Virus record (IMG/VR): IMGVR_UViG_3300020190_004289
Location: 1 to 62,123 of that record
Length of the DNA: 62,123 nt
Strand: one strand, 5' to 3'
DNA from: a virus
The notes under the pieces were generated by a model that saw only the letters and a list, made by a program, of their open reading frames with translations, ran no database searches and was not told the DNA's origin. Position numbers and translations under genes: made by a program. Shown here piece after piece: positions 40,412 through 51,121 of this stretch (positions are counted from its first letter, which is position 1; each line of letters opens with the position of its first letter).

Positions 40412-43400
40412 ATGACTGTAAAAGTTAGAGGTTCCAAAGGAACTACAATTTCTGTAACACCAGATTTACAGAAAGAAGCTTCTATTGTAATTAGAAGAAG
40501 TACAGATGCTGATTTATTTCTAAGAAATTTAGCTGATGTAAGCAATACGGTTCTTCAAGACGGATATGTAATTGTATATAATTCAAATACAAATCTGTTT
40601 CAAGGAAATTCAGCAGTTGATGTTTTTAATCAAGTAGCTGGTAATCCCTTATCTAATGTCCTTTCAGGCAATGGCATAGTAATTACAAACTATGAACCAT
40701 ACTTAGGAACAAGATCACCTCTTATTAACCTTAAAGATTCTGGTGTTGTTTCTGGAGTTTATGGTAATACCTCTCCTACAATTTTAATACCAGTAGCAAA
40801 TGTTGATCGATATGGCCGAATTGTTAGCATTGCAAATCAGGGTATAGCTAATGCAGAAGTAAGAGTAGCTAATTTAATCGTAACTGGAACTATTTTAGCT
40901 GAAGGCAATTCTGTTACAGCTGCTACTGGTATCTTTACTAATAACGTTTTAACAAACGTATTTACTGCTAACAATGCTTATCTTGCGAACACTTCAACAT
41001 TAGTAATTCAAGGTAATAACGCCTACTTTACTAACTTAAGCGCAACCTCTGTACTTTTAAATAGCTTATCCGGTAATACAGCTAATTTTACTTCTAACGT
41101 ATTATTAGGAAATGTACTCACATCAAGAGTACAAGCTACTTCTGGTACATTTACTGATAACGTTACCACTACAGTTGTAAGTGCTAATAGTGTTTATTCT
41201 GGTAATATAGCTTCAAATGAACTCTCCTCCTTTACAGTCAAAGTTGGAAACGTTCAAGGCAATACTGCTAGCTTTACATCCAATGTTTCTACCGGCAATT
41301 TATTAACTTCAAGGATACAAGCTACTTCAGGAAATTTTTCTGAAAATGTTAATACTGTAGTTGTTAGCTCAAATAATATTTTTTCAGGCAATTTAGATTC
41401 CGATGTTATTTCAGCTAATAATGTTTACTTAACAGACTTACAAGGTTCTACTTCGACCTTTACTGGTAATGTTTCTACTGGTAATATTTCATCAAGTCGT
41501 ATAGAAGCTGTTTCGGGATCATTTTCTAATAATGTCACCACAAACGTAGTAAGCACTCAAAGTTTGTATACAGCTAACGCTGATACAGAAATACTTAATT
41601 TTACAACCGGTTACGGTTCAAACGTAGTAGTTGAAACTTTATTTGTAAACAATGCTAGTTTCTCATCTAATGTAGTTGCTGGAAATATATCTACCGGAAG
41701 AGTAGAGGGAACGTCAGCACATTTTGCAGACAATGTAGTTACAGGAAATGTAAGTGCACTAAACCTGTATTCTTTAAGATTAGATACACAAAACGTTTCT
41801 ACTACATCATTAAGTACAAATTCCGCCTACTCCAACGCCCTTTACACAAACGAAATAACTTCAACTGTTGGTACATTTTATGCTAATGTAAATACAGGAA
41901 ATATTTCTACTAACAGATTAGAAGCAGTATCTGGTAATTTTTCTGGTAATCTTACTTCTGATAGTATTCATACTGGACCAGTTTACGCTACCACGGGAAA
42001 TTATTCCGGCAATGTTGCAACAGGCAACATAGCTACCAACCGTTTAGAGGCTGTATCAGCAAGTTTTACAGGCAATGCTACTGTTGGTAATCTATATGCT
42101 GAAAACTTTGTTACTCCAAATCTGTTGGCGTATTATGGAAATTTTGCTCAAAATTTAATTTCTGCAACATTCCACACCAATCACATATTCTCATCAAATA
42201 TTGATTCGGGGAATGTTAATACTAATTACGTATATGGTATTGGTGCAGATTTTGTTCAAAATGTATCAGCTGGTAATCTAAATGCTTCACAAACTGTTAC
42301 GACTAACGATCTTAGAGTATTAGGTTCTCTTTACTCTAACGATATTACTGCAGACTTTGTTGTAGTTCAAGGTAACCTGTTTGTACAGGGAACTACTACA
42401 ACGATCAATACCGAAGAAATTGCATTAGCTGATAACAAGATAGTTATTAATAGCAATCAAACTGGTGTTCCCGTAGAAGATGCTGCTATTGTTGTTAATA
42501 GGGGAAATCAAGCTAACGTCGAAGTACTTTGGGATGAAACCTATAATGTTTGGAAATTTACAAACGACGGTAACGTTTACTATCTAATTCCAACTACAAC
42601 ATCAGATTTAATAGAGGGAGCAAATCTTTATTATACAAATGCTAGAGTTCACGCTTCATTATCTGTAAATGATATTGGTGGTGATGGGGAATTAGTTTAC
42701 AATTCAGCAAACGGTTTATTCACATACAGAGGTCCTTCCTCTTCAGAAGTAAGAGCTCATTTAAGCGCAGCTGATCTTGGTGGCGATGGGTCTTTTAGCT
42801 ATGATAATACTACAGGTGTATTTAGCTATACTGGACCAAGTAATGCTGAGGTTAGAGCACACCTTAGTGCTGCAGATTTAGGTGGCGATGGATCTTTTAG
42901 CTATGATAATACTACAGGTGTATTCAGCTATACTGGACCAAGTGCTAGTGAAGTAAGAGCTCATCTATCAGCAGGAATTGGTTTAAATTACGATAACACC
43001 TCTGGTCAATTCAGGCTAGCAAACACCTCTGTAACTGCTGGTACGTACGGAAATTCAATATTAATTCCTATCTTTACAGTAGATGATCAAGGTAGAATTT
43101 CCAATGTACAAACTACATTAGTTGCTGGTGTATCTAATTTCACAGCTAACGGCAATGTTTTTACAATCTTTACTACTTCTGGTCAGACATTTACTGCCTC
43201 TATTCAACCTAATTCAGTAGCTCTTGGCAGAGACACTTATGGTGATTATGTTTCTAATTTAACAGCTGGTATAGGCGTCACGGTTTTAAACAACACAGGA
43301 GAAGGATCAAATGTTACAGTAAGGATAGGGCAGAATGTTGATCCTACTGCTACTGTAACCTTCTCTAATGTTTCTGCACATACCTTTAATGGAAACATAG

Positions 43401-46099
43401 TAGGTAATTTTGGAAACATTAAAAATCTAGTTGGCGCTACAATAAATTTAACCGGTGACATAACTGCAAATAGTTTCTTTACAAATGTAATTGAAACAAC
43501 TGTTATTACATCTAATAATATATTTGCTAATTCAATTACTCTCACTGACTATGTAAGCGCAGCTAATGCTACCTTCTCTAGCAATTTAGGTACTGGTAAT
43601 TTATTTGTATCTGGTAATACTAATATAAAAGATTTGTGGGTATATGGTGAAGCACATTTCTACGGAAACGTAACAACCTACGAAGCAAACAATTTATCTA
43701 TTTCTGATAATATGATTTTCCTTAACCAGGGAAATCAAAATACTAATCCAGATATTGGTTTTGCATTTAATTACAACGATGGAATTTATCGGCATGGTGG
43801 CTTCTTTAGAGATGCCTCAGATGGAAACTTTAAAGTATTTGATCAATATGAGCCAGAACCTCAAAACTCCCAATTTATTGATACAGCAAACACTACATTT
43901 CACCTTGCTAATTTACAAGCAACAACATTCATAGGCAATTTGCAGGGAGATGTTTATGGTACGGTTAGTTCATTAGCTAATCATACTACTAGCAATGTAG
44001 CCGAAGGTGCAAATCTCTACTTTACCAATAATAGAGTATATTCAAATGTAATCGCTTTAAACTACATTACTAATGCCGCTCTTGTAGGCTATGCAACTAA
44101 CGCTGAAATTGCGTTAAAAGCCAATATTACTGACCTCAACACATCTAATGTAGTAGAGGGTGTAAATCTTTATTTTACTACAGCAAGAGCGAGAGAATCT
44201 ATTTCAGTATCTGGAGCTGGTTTATATGATAATACAACTGGTTTAATTACAATCATAGGTGGCGTTTCTTCTGTTGGTGGCTCTACTGGAAATATCACTA
44301 ATGCCCAGTTAGCATCCTTTATAGTAGACTCCGGGCTTCTAACAACATCAAATGTATCTGAAGGTGCAAATCTTTACTTTACAAACGTTAGAGCGGTCGA
44401 GGCAGTTCAAAACACTAATCCTATCTTTAATGATGTAATAGTACAGGGTTCTTTATTCTCTAACGACATTACAGCAGATAACGTTGTTATTCAAGGCAAT
44501 TTGTTTGTCCAAGGCACCACAACTAGCATTCAAACTAATGAGCTGTCAATAGATGATAATAAGATTACTCTTAATAGTAATGTAACAGGTGCTCCAATTC
44601 TTGATGCAGGAATTATTGTTAATCGAGGATCAAATGCTAATGTAGAACTTCAGTGGAATGAGTCAATTGATAGATGGCAATTTACAAACGACGGTGCTGT
44701 ATATTATTTAATTCCAACATCTACTAGTGATTTACAAGAAGGAGCAAATCTTTATTTTACTACCCAACGCTCGAGAGATTCTATATCTGCTGGCGTTGGA
44801 ATAAACTATGACAATACTTCTGGTGTAGTAAGATTAGCTAATACCACAGTAATTGCAAACACTTACGGTAATGGTATTTCAATTCCAGTAATTACTGTTG
44901 ATGACCAAGGTAGGATCACCAACGTCTCAACTGCATTGGTAGCTGGAGTAAGTAGTTTTACTACAAACGCTAATACACTAACAATTGTTACTTCCGCTGG
45001 TTCTTCTTTCCAGGCTAATTTAGATCCAGACCTAATAGTTTCATCTACACCTCCAACCCCTGCCTATCAGGGATTAACCTGGATAGATAGCAACACTGGT
45101 AAGAGATTTGAATTCTTTGGAGATGAGGATTCTTTCCAGTGGGTTGAATTAATTTCTGATGGTGTAATTCCAATAACTAGCAATGCCTCCGTTCAATCTG
45201 TAAACGGATTAGTTGGATTAGTATCACTTACAACCACCAATATACCAGAAGGAGCTAATCTTTATCATTCCAATACAAGAGTAGTTACTGCTCTTACTGG
45301 TGGTACTGGGATTGAAATATCCTCTAATGGTTTAATTACAGCAAACGTAGGAGTAATAGGTGGTGGTAGTGTTACATCTGTCAACGGATTGGTAGGTGCC
45401 GTAAATCTAGTTACAGCCAATATTAATGAAGTTAATAACCTCTACTTTACAAATGCAAGAGTCCAAACTTATTTAGAAACTGTTGGTAATATTATTCCTA
45501 GTGGAAACAATATTCAAACTTTAGGTTCACCAACTAAGCGGTTTAAAGACCTATACATCTCAGGCAATTCAATTTACTTAGGTAGTGTTGTACTTTCTTC
45601 ATCCGACAATGGAAAGTTTAGAGTTACTAGCCAATCTACCACTACAAATTTAATTTCTGACACAGATTTAACTACAGCCAATGTTGCAGAAGTTACTAAT
45701 CTCTACTTTACAAACACTAGAGCTATATCTGCCCTATCTGAAGGTTCTGGCATAAATATAGACGCAAATGGTTTAATTACTGCAACAGTTACTGCAGGAG
45801 CAGTAAACTCATTTAATAATATATCTGTTGTAAATGGCACAGAAGGCAATATAGTAGCTTCTGGTTCAGATACATTAAAGATTCAAACAACAGGTTTAAT
45901 TACCGCTAATACCAATCCATCGACTAAAACTCTTTCGTTTACTATTGGTGGCAATTTCCCGTTTTTTGATAGTAATGGATCACAAAATAATATAGCTTTG
46001 CGAGTAGCTGATTCGACAGTTCAGAATTCTGTGAGTTTTATTTACCTTCCATTCTCAAAAAGTGATGGAACACCTGTTAATACATTAAGGTATCAATAA
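40412..46099 (+). CDS. Giant repetitive tail fibre protein
   Basis: A 1895-residue fibre, the largest gene in the window. The N-terminus (ASIVIRRSTDADLFLRNLAD) resembles marine phage fibre attachment regions. Residues about 155-620 contain about a dozen degenerate repeats around SGxFSxNVxTGNIxTxRLEA. A 100-residue module (SNDITADxVVxQGNLFVQGT to EGANLYFT) occurs twice, near residues 633 and 1341. EGANLYFTNARV-type repeats recur throughout and in the next fibres. Composition is rich in Asn, Thr, Ser and Val with almost no Cys. Probably a long trimeric shaft of beta-structure; no enzymatic domain seen. Confidence 0.8.
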   Translation: MTVKVRGSKGTTISVTPDLQKEASIVIRRSTDADLFLRNLADVSNTVLQDGYVIVYNSNTNLFQGNSAVDVFNQVAGNPLSNVLSGNGIVITNYEPYLGTRSPLINLKDSGVVSGVYGNTSPTILIPVANVDRYGRIVSIANQGIANAEVRVANLIVTGTILAEGNSVTAATGIFTNNVLTNVFTANNAYLANTSTLVIQGNNAYFTNLSATSVLLNSLSGNTANFTSNVLLGNVLTSRVQATSGTFTDNVTTTVVSANSVYSGNIASNELSSFTVKVGNVQGNTASFTSNVSTGNLLTSRIQATSGNFSENVNTVVVSSNNIFSGNLDSDVISANNVYLTDLQGSTSTFTGNVSTGNISSSRIEAVSGSFSNNVTTNVVSTQSLYTANADTEILNFTTGYGSNVVVETLFVNNASFSSNVVAGNISTGRVEGTSAHFADNVVTGNVSALNLYSLRLDTQNVSTTSLSTNSAYSNALYTNEITSTVGTFYANVNTGNISTNRLEAVSGNFSGNLTSDSIHTGPVYATTGNYSGNVATGNIATNRLEAVSASFTGNATVGNLYAENFVTPNLLAYYGNFAQNLISATFHTNHIFSSNIDSGNVNTNYVYGIGADFVQNVSAGNLNASQTVTTNDLRVLGSLYSNDITADFVVVQGNLFVQGTTTTINTEEIALADNKIVINSNQTGVPVEDAAIVVNRGNQANVEVLWDETYNVWKFTNDGNVYYLIPTTTSDLIEGANLYYTNARVHASLSVNDIGGDGELVYNSANGLFTYRGPSSSEVRAHLSAADLGGDGSFSYDNTTGVFSYTGPSNAEVRAHLSAADLGGDGSFSYDNTTGVFSYTGPSASEVRAHLSAGIGLNYDNTSGQFRLANTSVTAGTYGNSILIPIFTVDDQGRISNVQTTLVAGVSNFTANGNVFTIFTTSGQTFTASIQPNSVALGRDTYGDYVSNLTAGIGVTVLNNTGEGSNVTVRIGQNVDPTATVTFSNVSAHTFNGNIVGNFGNIKNLVGATINLTGDITANSFFTNVIETTVITSNNIFANSITLTDYVSAANATFSSNLGTGNLFVSGNTNIKDLWVYGEAHFYGNVTTYEANNLSISDNMIFLNQGNQNTNPDIGFAFNYNDGIYRHGGFFRDASDGNFKVFDQYEPEPQNSQFIDTANTTFHLANLQATTFIGNLQGDVYGTVSSLANHTTSNVAEGANLYFTNNRVYSNVIALNYITNAALVGYATNAEIALKANITDLNTSNVVEGVNLYFTTARARESISVSGAGLYDNTTGLITIIGGVSSVGGSTGNITNAQLASFIVDSGLLTTSNVSEGANLYFTNVRAVEAVQNTNPIFNDVIVQGSLFSNDITADNVVIQGNLFVQGTTTSIQTNELSIDDNKITLNSNVTGAPILDAGIIVNRGSNANVELQWNESIDRWQFTNDGAVYYLIPTSTSDLQEGANLYFTTQRSRDSISAGVGINYDNTSGVVRLANTTVIANTYGNGISIPVITVDDQGRITNVSTALVAGVSSFTTNANTLTIVTSAGSSFQANLDPDLIVSSTPPTPAYQGLTWIDSNTGKRFEFFGDEDSFQWVELISDGVIPITSNASVQSVNGLVGLVSLTTTNIPEGANLYHSNTRVVTALTGGTGIEISSNGLITANVGVIGGGSVTSVNGLVGAVNLVTANINEVNNLYFTNARVQTYLETVGNIIPSGNNIQTLGSPTKRFKDLYISGNSIYLGSVVLSSSDNGKFRVTSQSTTTNLISDTDLTTANVAEVTNLYFTNTRAISALSEGSGINIDANGLITATVTAGAVNSFNNISVVNGTEGNIVASGSDTLKIQTTGLITANTNPSTKTLSFTIGGNFPFFDSNGSQNNIALRVADSTVQNSVSFIYLPFSKSDGTPVNTLRYQ
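42746..42949 (+). repeat. 102-bp tandem duplication in the giant fibre
   Basis: Two copies (42746-42847 and 42848-42949) encode a 34-residue unit containing GGDGSFSYDNTTGVFSYTGP; a diverged copy precedes them and a partial one follows. Near-identity at the DNA level suggests recent duplication. Confidence 0.85.
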
Positions 46100-47605
46100 A
46101 TGGCTAACCAAATACCTGTAAAGGCAATTTACACAGCTTCAAACGTTACATCGCTTGGAGAATATATTTCTGGCGATACAATTTCAACAACATACACAGA
46201 CGCTAAAGTATCAAGTGTAGGTGGTGTAGAAGGAACAGTATCTAATGCTCAACTTGCTTCGGGAATCACTACTTCTGGTATACTTACAACTGCAAATGTA
46301 AGTGAAGTAACAAATCTCTACTATACTAACGCTAGAGTATATGCTAACGTTGAGTCAATTGGCTATGCTTCTAATAGTTATGTAAACACAAGGCTGCTTA
46401 CTAAGGCAAATGTAGCCGACCTTACAACTAGTAATGTTTCAGAAGAAAGTAATTTATACTTTACTAATGCAAGGGTCTATGCTAATGTTACAGCTTTAAA
46501 CTATGCTACTACTTCACATGTTGCTAGTGAAATAGCTAATTTAGTAAATTCTGCTCCGTCTACACTTGACACTTTAAACGAATTAGCTTCTGCATTAAAT
46601 AATGACCCTAGCTTCGCAACGACAACTGCAACATTAATTGGCAATTCGTTTAATCAAGCCAATGCTGCTTTTGCAGCTGCTAATACCAAAGTTTCAACAG
46701 TCGCTGGCGTAACATCAACGACCATATCTAATTCAGTAATTGCAAGCGGTATTTCGCAAACAGGCATTTTAACTACCGCAAACGTTTCAGAGGTTACAAA
46801 TCTCTACTTCTCCAACGCAAGGGCAATACTTGCTTCTATTCCTGCAGTATCTCAAATTAATGTTACTGCACCTGGATTTTATTATGCAATGGATTCTTAC
46901 TCCGGTAATAATCCTACTGTTTATGTTACTGCTGGTGAAACTATATCATTTAATCTCAATGTTGTAGGCCATCCTTTTTATATTAGAGTATCTGCTGGTG
47001 GATCTAATTATAATACAGGCTTAACTCATGTAGATAACAATGGAACAATATCAATAGGATCCAGCGCTCAAGGTAAAACTACTGGAGTTTTATTTTGGAA
47101 GATACCATATGAATTAGGTAGTAACAACTATGTATATCAATGTGGTTTTCACCCAACAAGTATGGTTGGTGATATTGTTATTTCTACTGTACTGACAACT
47201 AATATCAGCGTCCAATTTGGATCATTAGGAGTTGGTACTGCTCCTTCAAATACTGCTGGAGAAATAAGGGCCACTAATGATATTACTGCCTTTTATAGTT
47301 CTGATAAAAAGTACAAAGAAAATGTCCAACCAATTCAAAATGCATTAGAAATAATTAAAAATATTGGTGGTAAAACATTTGATTGGACGGATGAGTATAT
47401 AAAATCTCATGGTGGTGAAGATGGTTATTTTGTTCGTAAGAATGACTATGGAGTAATAGCTCAGGATGTTGAAAAAATATTTCCTTTAGCAGTTAGAAAG
47501 AGAGAGGATGGATCTTTGGCTGTAGATTATTCTCGTTTAAGTGCTCTAGCATTTGCTGCAATTATAGAGCTCGCTGAGGAAATTAATAAATTAAAGAATA
47601 AGTAA
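46100..47605 (+). CDS. Tail fibre with cupredoxin-like domain and S74 chaperone
   Basis: A 501-residue fibre. Residues 1-245 are shaft repeats (SEVTNLYYTNARVYANV type). Residues about 252-362 resemble a cupredoxin: His291 (VVGHPFYIR) and the loop YQCGFHPTSMVGD giving Cys348, His351 and Met355, the ligand set of type 1 copper sites. Residues about 393-500 are a peptidase S74 chaperone (FYSSDKKYKENVQPIQNALE, ending in a coiled coil). The fibre probably trimerises, with the cupredoxin-like domain near the tip. Metal binding is not proven. Confidence 0.82.
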   Translation: MANQIPVKAIYTASNVTSLGEYISGDTISTTYTDAKVSSVGGVEGTVSNAQLASGITTSGILTTANVSEVTNLYYTNARVYANVESIGYASNSYVNTRLLTKANVADLTTSNVSEESNLYFTNARVYANVTALNYATTSHVASEIANLVNSAPSTLDTLNELASALNNDPSFATTTATLIGNSFNQANAAFAAANTKVSTVAGVTSTTISNSVIASGISQTGILTTANVSEVTNLYFSNARAILASIPAVSQINVTAPGFYYAMDSYSGNNPTVYVTAGETISFNLNVVGHPFYIRVSAGGSNYNTGLTHVDNNGTISIGSSAQGKTTGVLFWKIPYELGSNNYVYQCGFHPTSMVGDIVISTVLTTNISVQFGSLGVGTAPSNTAGEIRATNDITAFYSSDKKYKENVQPIQNALEIIKNIGGKTFDWTDEYIKSHGGEDGYFVRKNDYGVIAQDVEKIFPLAVRKREDGSLAVDYSRLSALAFAAIIELAEEINKLKNK

Positions 47606-49465
47606 ATGCCATTAGGTTCGAACGTACAAATAAGTTTTTCACAATTACAGTCTGAATTTGGCGGAACGGGTGAAATCCGTTTAAGCGATTATACATCTAC
47701 TTTTGCTTATGATACTCTGGATGTATTTATACTTAATGCTGGTAACGTTACCCCCCATGGTGATTCTAGTTTTATTCCCCATAAAGGTATTGGTAAATTT
47801 GTTGGAGGGTATCCAACATTAAGACCTACATCATATAATGTTAATAGAGCTATGGATCCAATCACTGTTTTTTCGGGTATGAACCTTAAATTTAGAGTGC
47901 GTACGATATTTACTGGATCTACCATTAATCCATACAATTATTCACCAAATAATAGAATTTATTTAAGTTCTACACCTTATAAAGGAAATGTCGATCTATT
48001 AACTACTGGAGTAACTGGTAACCCGGGTAATGGAATTAAAAATGCTTTTGAATATATGGTTTTAGATACATCCTCTTATATTCCTAACGACTTTCCATAT
48101 GATCCATCTAATGTTGCTACAGTTAGTGCATGGTTAAAGACCGAGGCAAATAGTAATATATTCACATCTGACCTCAATCAGTCTAATATACATTTACAAA
48201 GAACTCCAGAAAATGCTATTCCAATAAAAATAATTTCTAGACCTTCAGTACAAAGAGTTAGGATGTTTTCAGATTATGTTGATATTACATGGCCTTCTAA
48301 TCTTATTTCGGGAAGTGATGTAATAAAATTAAATTCTGGAGGATTTGATATCTGGAAACAATATTATGGTTTTTTTTCTGGAAGAGCTGTTAGAATAGGT
48401 CAAAATATAACATTTAAAGTAAATGTATCTGCTTTACCATCAGTTTATTCAACTGGTACCTACTTAGGAATTTATTTTCCGATATTTCCTATAACTTCAT
48501 ACAGTACCTTTGGTTCAACAGCTGGTATTATTGACGGTGCACCATTCTTAAGTTTAGGAACCGGCCGTTCTTTGGGATGGTTTAGTAGCAACGGACCGAT
48601 AGTTTCTTTCATAGGTGGAAGTGGTTTATCAAATACAGCAGAAAATGTTGCACAGTGTTTAGCGGATGCTATTGGGACATCTCCTAGAGCTGCTGATTAT
48701 GAAGGTATAACTGGGTTAACAGCTTCTGCATCTAGAAGTGGTAACACCTTAACCGTAACTTTATATAATAATACCTCTGATAATTTGTATTTCAATTATT
48801 ATGCTGGTGCTACTGACAATAGTGGAAGCTTTCTGGTAGGATACTACAATTCTGCCCTTGTATTTTCTTATTCAAATGATACGTCTGGGTGGAGTAGCGT
48901 AGGACAGTCAACGGTCTTTGGTGCTAATTTAGTTTGCTATGTTGATATATTACAAGGTAATATTATTTTTTCCCAAGCCTCCTTTATATGCCCCGCTCAA
49001 TCTAATGTATATACGTTAAGTACGAATTTATTAAATAGATTTAAAAATAGATTTTACAGTAAAGCACCTGCAGGGCCCTACGAAAGTCAATATGGGTATC
49101 AAAGTTTAACAAATGGTATTAGAATAATTTCTGGAATAAATTATGATGAAACATTTAGCAATGTTTTTTATTATGGTGCTGACTCCATAAATAATTTTTT
49201 TTCTGAATCTGCCCCATTTGACTCAAAAAAAGTTTCTTTAACAGGAAACTATCTTACTCCTGGTCCGGGATCTTCCAATTTTAATCCTAACATTACTAAT
49301 TTTAGTAATAATAATTTTTATATAGATACTCGTACCTTAAGTGACTATACTGGTCTACCGATTACTTCCACACAAAACTATAACCACTACGTAAAGCAAT
49401 TAAAAAAAGATATGAGTCTAAGTGATTATTGGAATGGTTATGGCAATGTTGCTTTGGGACTATAA
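47606..49465 (+). CDS. Tail structural/adhesin protein, uncharacterised
   Basis: A 619-residue beta-rich protein. Its N-terminus (QISFSQLQSEFGGTGEIRLS) is a common entry motif in marine phage tail proteins. The remainder, rich in Ser, Tyr, Asn and Gly, has no family I recognise. It follows the S74 fibre directly and ends before a late promoter. Likely part of the adhesion apparatus. Confidence 0.6.
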   Translation: MPLGSNVQISFSQLQSEFGGTGEIRLSDYTSTFAYDTLDVFILNAGNVTPHGDSSFIPHKGIGKFVGGYPTLRPTSYNVNRAMDPITVFSGMNLKFRVRTIFTGSTINPYNYSPNNRIYLSSTPYKGNVDLLTTGVTGNPGNGIKNAFEYMVLDTSSYIPNDFPYDPSNVATVSAWLKTEANSNIFTSDLNQSNIHLQRTPENAIPIKIISRPSVQRVRMFSDYVDITWPSNLISGSDVIKLNSGGFDIWKQYYGFFSGRAVRIGQNITFKVNVSALPSVYSTGTYLGIYFPIFPITSYSTFGSTAGIIDGAPFLSLGTGRSLGWFSSNGPIVSFIGGSGLSNTAENVAQCLADAIGTSPRAADYEGITGLTASASRSGNTLTVTLYNNTSDNLYFNYYAGATDNSGSFLVGYYNSALVFSYSNDTSGWSSVGQSTVFGANLVCYVDILQGNIIFSQASFICPAQSNVYTLSTNLLNRFKNRFYSKAPAGPYESQYGYQSLTNGIRIISGINYDETFSNVFYYGADSINNFFSESAPFDSKKVSLTGNYLTPGPGSSNFNPNITNFSNNNFYIDTRTLSDYTGLPITSTQNYNHYVKQLKKDMSLSDYWNGYGNVALGL

Positions 49466-49473
49466 AAATATAA

Positions 49474-49481
49474 AATAAATA
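49474..49481 (+). promoter_or_regulatory. T4-type late promoter
   Basis: AATAAATA followed by TAAG, 24 bases before the ATG at 49506. Confidence 0.65.
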
Positions 49482-49505
49482 TAAGATTATTAAAGAAAAA
49501 ATTTA

Positions 49506-49985
49506 ATGCCTATAAATTTTCCTATCAATCCAAGTATTGGTACCACCTATTCCTATAGTGGAAAAACTTGGGTGTACACCGGCAATGCTTGGGAAATACA
49601 GATAGTAGCTCTGACTACCTCTGGAGTCCCAGAAGGTAATAACCTATATTTTACCAACACTAGAGTAGTTACTACTATTTCTAGTGAAACGCTTAATAAT
49701 GCAACGTTTACTGGCAATGTTGTAGCCGGTAATATAAATATAAACGGGGTTATTACTGGCAATGGTAATGGATTAGTTAATATTCCATATGGTTCTATTG
49801 TTGGATTAACTACAGAAAATGTTATTGAAGTTTTAAATTTATATTATACAAACACAAGGGCTAGGGCTGCTTTTTCGGCTGGCACTGGTCTTTCTTACAA
49901 CGTCGAAATAGGCCGTTTCAGTCTTTCCGGAGGAGGCGGCGGTGGTGCAGGCTTTGAAGATATTTTAATTTACTCTCAACCTTAA
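49506..49985 (+). CDS. Short fibre-like protein
   Basis: A 159-residue protein. The N-terminal PINPSIGTTYSYSGKTWVYT is a small attachment-type domain common in marine phage fibres. Then NLYFTNTRV and NLYYTNTRAR repeats match those of the giant fibre, ending in a Gly run. It may be a short fibre or connector. The next gene begins directly after its stop. Confidence 0.65.
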   Translation: MPINFPINPSIGTTYSYSGKTWVYTGNAWEIQIVALTTSGVPEGNNLYFTNTRVVTTISSETLNNATFTGNVVAGNININGVITGNGNGLVNIPYGSIVGLTTENVIEVLNLYYTNTRARAAFSAGTGLSYNVEIGRFSLSGGGGGGAGFEDILIYSQP

Positions 49986-50315
49986 ATGGCAACCTTATCT
50001 AGTAACGTTTATAGCAATATTGGTACAACACCAGTAGAAGTTGTTTATGCTGACGGTGGTAAAAATATTACCATTTTAGGTTTAAATATATGTAATAAGT
50101 CAGGATCCCCAGTATCTGTTGATGGATATTACGATCGTTCTGGTAATGTCTTCTACATATTTAAATCTCTCTACATTGATGCAGAAACTACGGTAGTTGC
50201 TATTGGTGATAATCAAAGGCTTATACTTAAGCCTCTTACACAGCTTATGATTGTTTCAAGTGCTAATTCAGCGATAGATGTTGTTGCTAGTATTGCGGAG
50301 ACTTATCTAAATTGA
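49986..50315 (+). CDS. Small virion protein, uncharacterised
   Basis: A 109-residue beta-rich protein (NVYSNIGTTPVEVVYADGGK; LRLILKPLTQ-type end strands). It resembles small head- or fibre-decorating proteins by pattern only. The stop overlaps the next gene's start by 4 bases. Confidence 0.5.
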   Translation: MATLSSNVYSNIGTTPVEVVYADGGKNITILGLNICNKSGSPVSVDGYYDRSGNVFYIFKSLYIDAETTVVAIGDNQRLILKPLTQLMIVSSANSAIDVVASIAETYLN

Positions 50316-51070
50316 CCACTACAATTGGAAATAAATTAGCAAGCTCTTTTTACGGGCTTGACACTACTGCTCAATTAACCATGCACGCATTTAGACGTGA
50401 TGGCGATGGCAATTTAATTTATTCAAAGGTAAATATCTCAAGCAATGAGACTGCAAATCTAACGAACGGACAAGGTCCCGCTTATGAGGGTATGGAAGAG
50501 TTTGTAACTGGAGTTACAGCTTCAGGAGTAGTTCATAATTCTATTCCAGTTGGGGTCAATGAGATTGGAAGAAAAGCTTTTTTAGGACAAATATATTCCG
50601 TAAAAATTATTAACCCATCTACTAATCCAAAATTTCTTTTAAATGATCAAATACTAAACGAGATAGATGTAGTTACTGGAGCAAAATTTACTTTTGTTAC
50701 TGATGATCCATCTACTCAAGGATTTCCAATTTATATTTCTTCAATAGCGCAGGGAAATAATTATACATACGAGTATTTGTCGGGTGTAGAAAATTCACGC
50801 AGTTCTTATGGTGGTACGCAAGGAGATATTAGATCTAATACAACAGAGCCTTTAATGTTTACTGTACCTGAAAATGCACCATCAGTTTTATATCTAGCTA
50901 GCGGCAATCACAACAATGTGTTTATTACACTGCATGTAAATCGTCTTCCTCATTCTAACTTAAAAAACCGTTATTATGGGCAAGTTAAATTTGATGACAC
51001 AAGAGTGACTTATTTTTTAAATAATGATGGCTATCTAGTAGCAAGATATAATCAAAACTATGATTACTAA
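50312..51070 (+). CDS. Tail/structural protein, uncharacterised
   Basis: A 252-residue protein. The start is TTG at 50312, overlapping the previous stop; the first in-frame ATG comes only at residue 24 (MHAFRRDGDGNLIYSKVN), after plausible N-terminal sequence. Conserved-looking segments are GQGPAYEGMEEFVTGV and RRAFLGQ-like GRKAFLGQIYSVKI. Similar hypothetical proteins occur in T4-like cyanophage adhesin regions. Function unknown. Confidence 0.55.
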   Translation: MTTTIGNKLASSFYGLDTTAQLTMHAFRRDGDGNLIYSKVNISSNETANLTNGQGPAYEGMEEFVTGVTASGVVHNSIPVGVNEIGRKAFLGQIYSVKIINPSTNPKFLLNDQILNEIDVVTGAKFTFVTDDPSTQGFPIYISSIAQGNNYTYEYLSGVENSRSSYGGTQGDIRSNTTEPLMFTVPENAPSVLYLASGNHNNVFITLHVNRLPHSNLKNRYYGQVKFDDTRVTYFLNNDGYLVARYNQNYDY

Positions 51071-51089
51071 TTTCCAACATAAAAATAAT

Positions 51090-51097
51090 TATAAATA
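51090..51097 (+). promoter_or_regulatory. T4-type late promoter
   Basis: A perfect T4 late box, TATAAATA, 24 bases before the ATG at 51122, in a 51-base gap. Confidence 0.7.
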
Positions 51098-51121
51098 TAG
51101 CAGATTATTTGGAGCACAATA

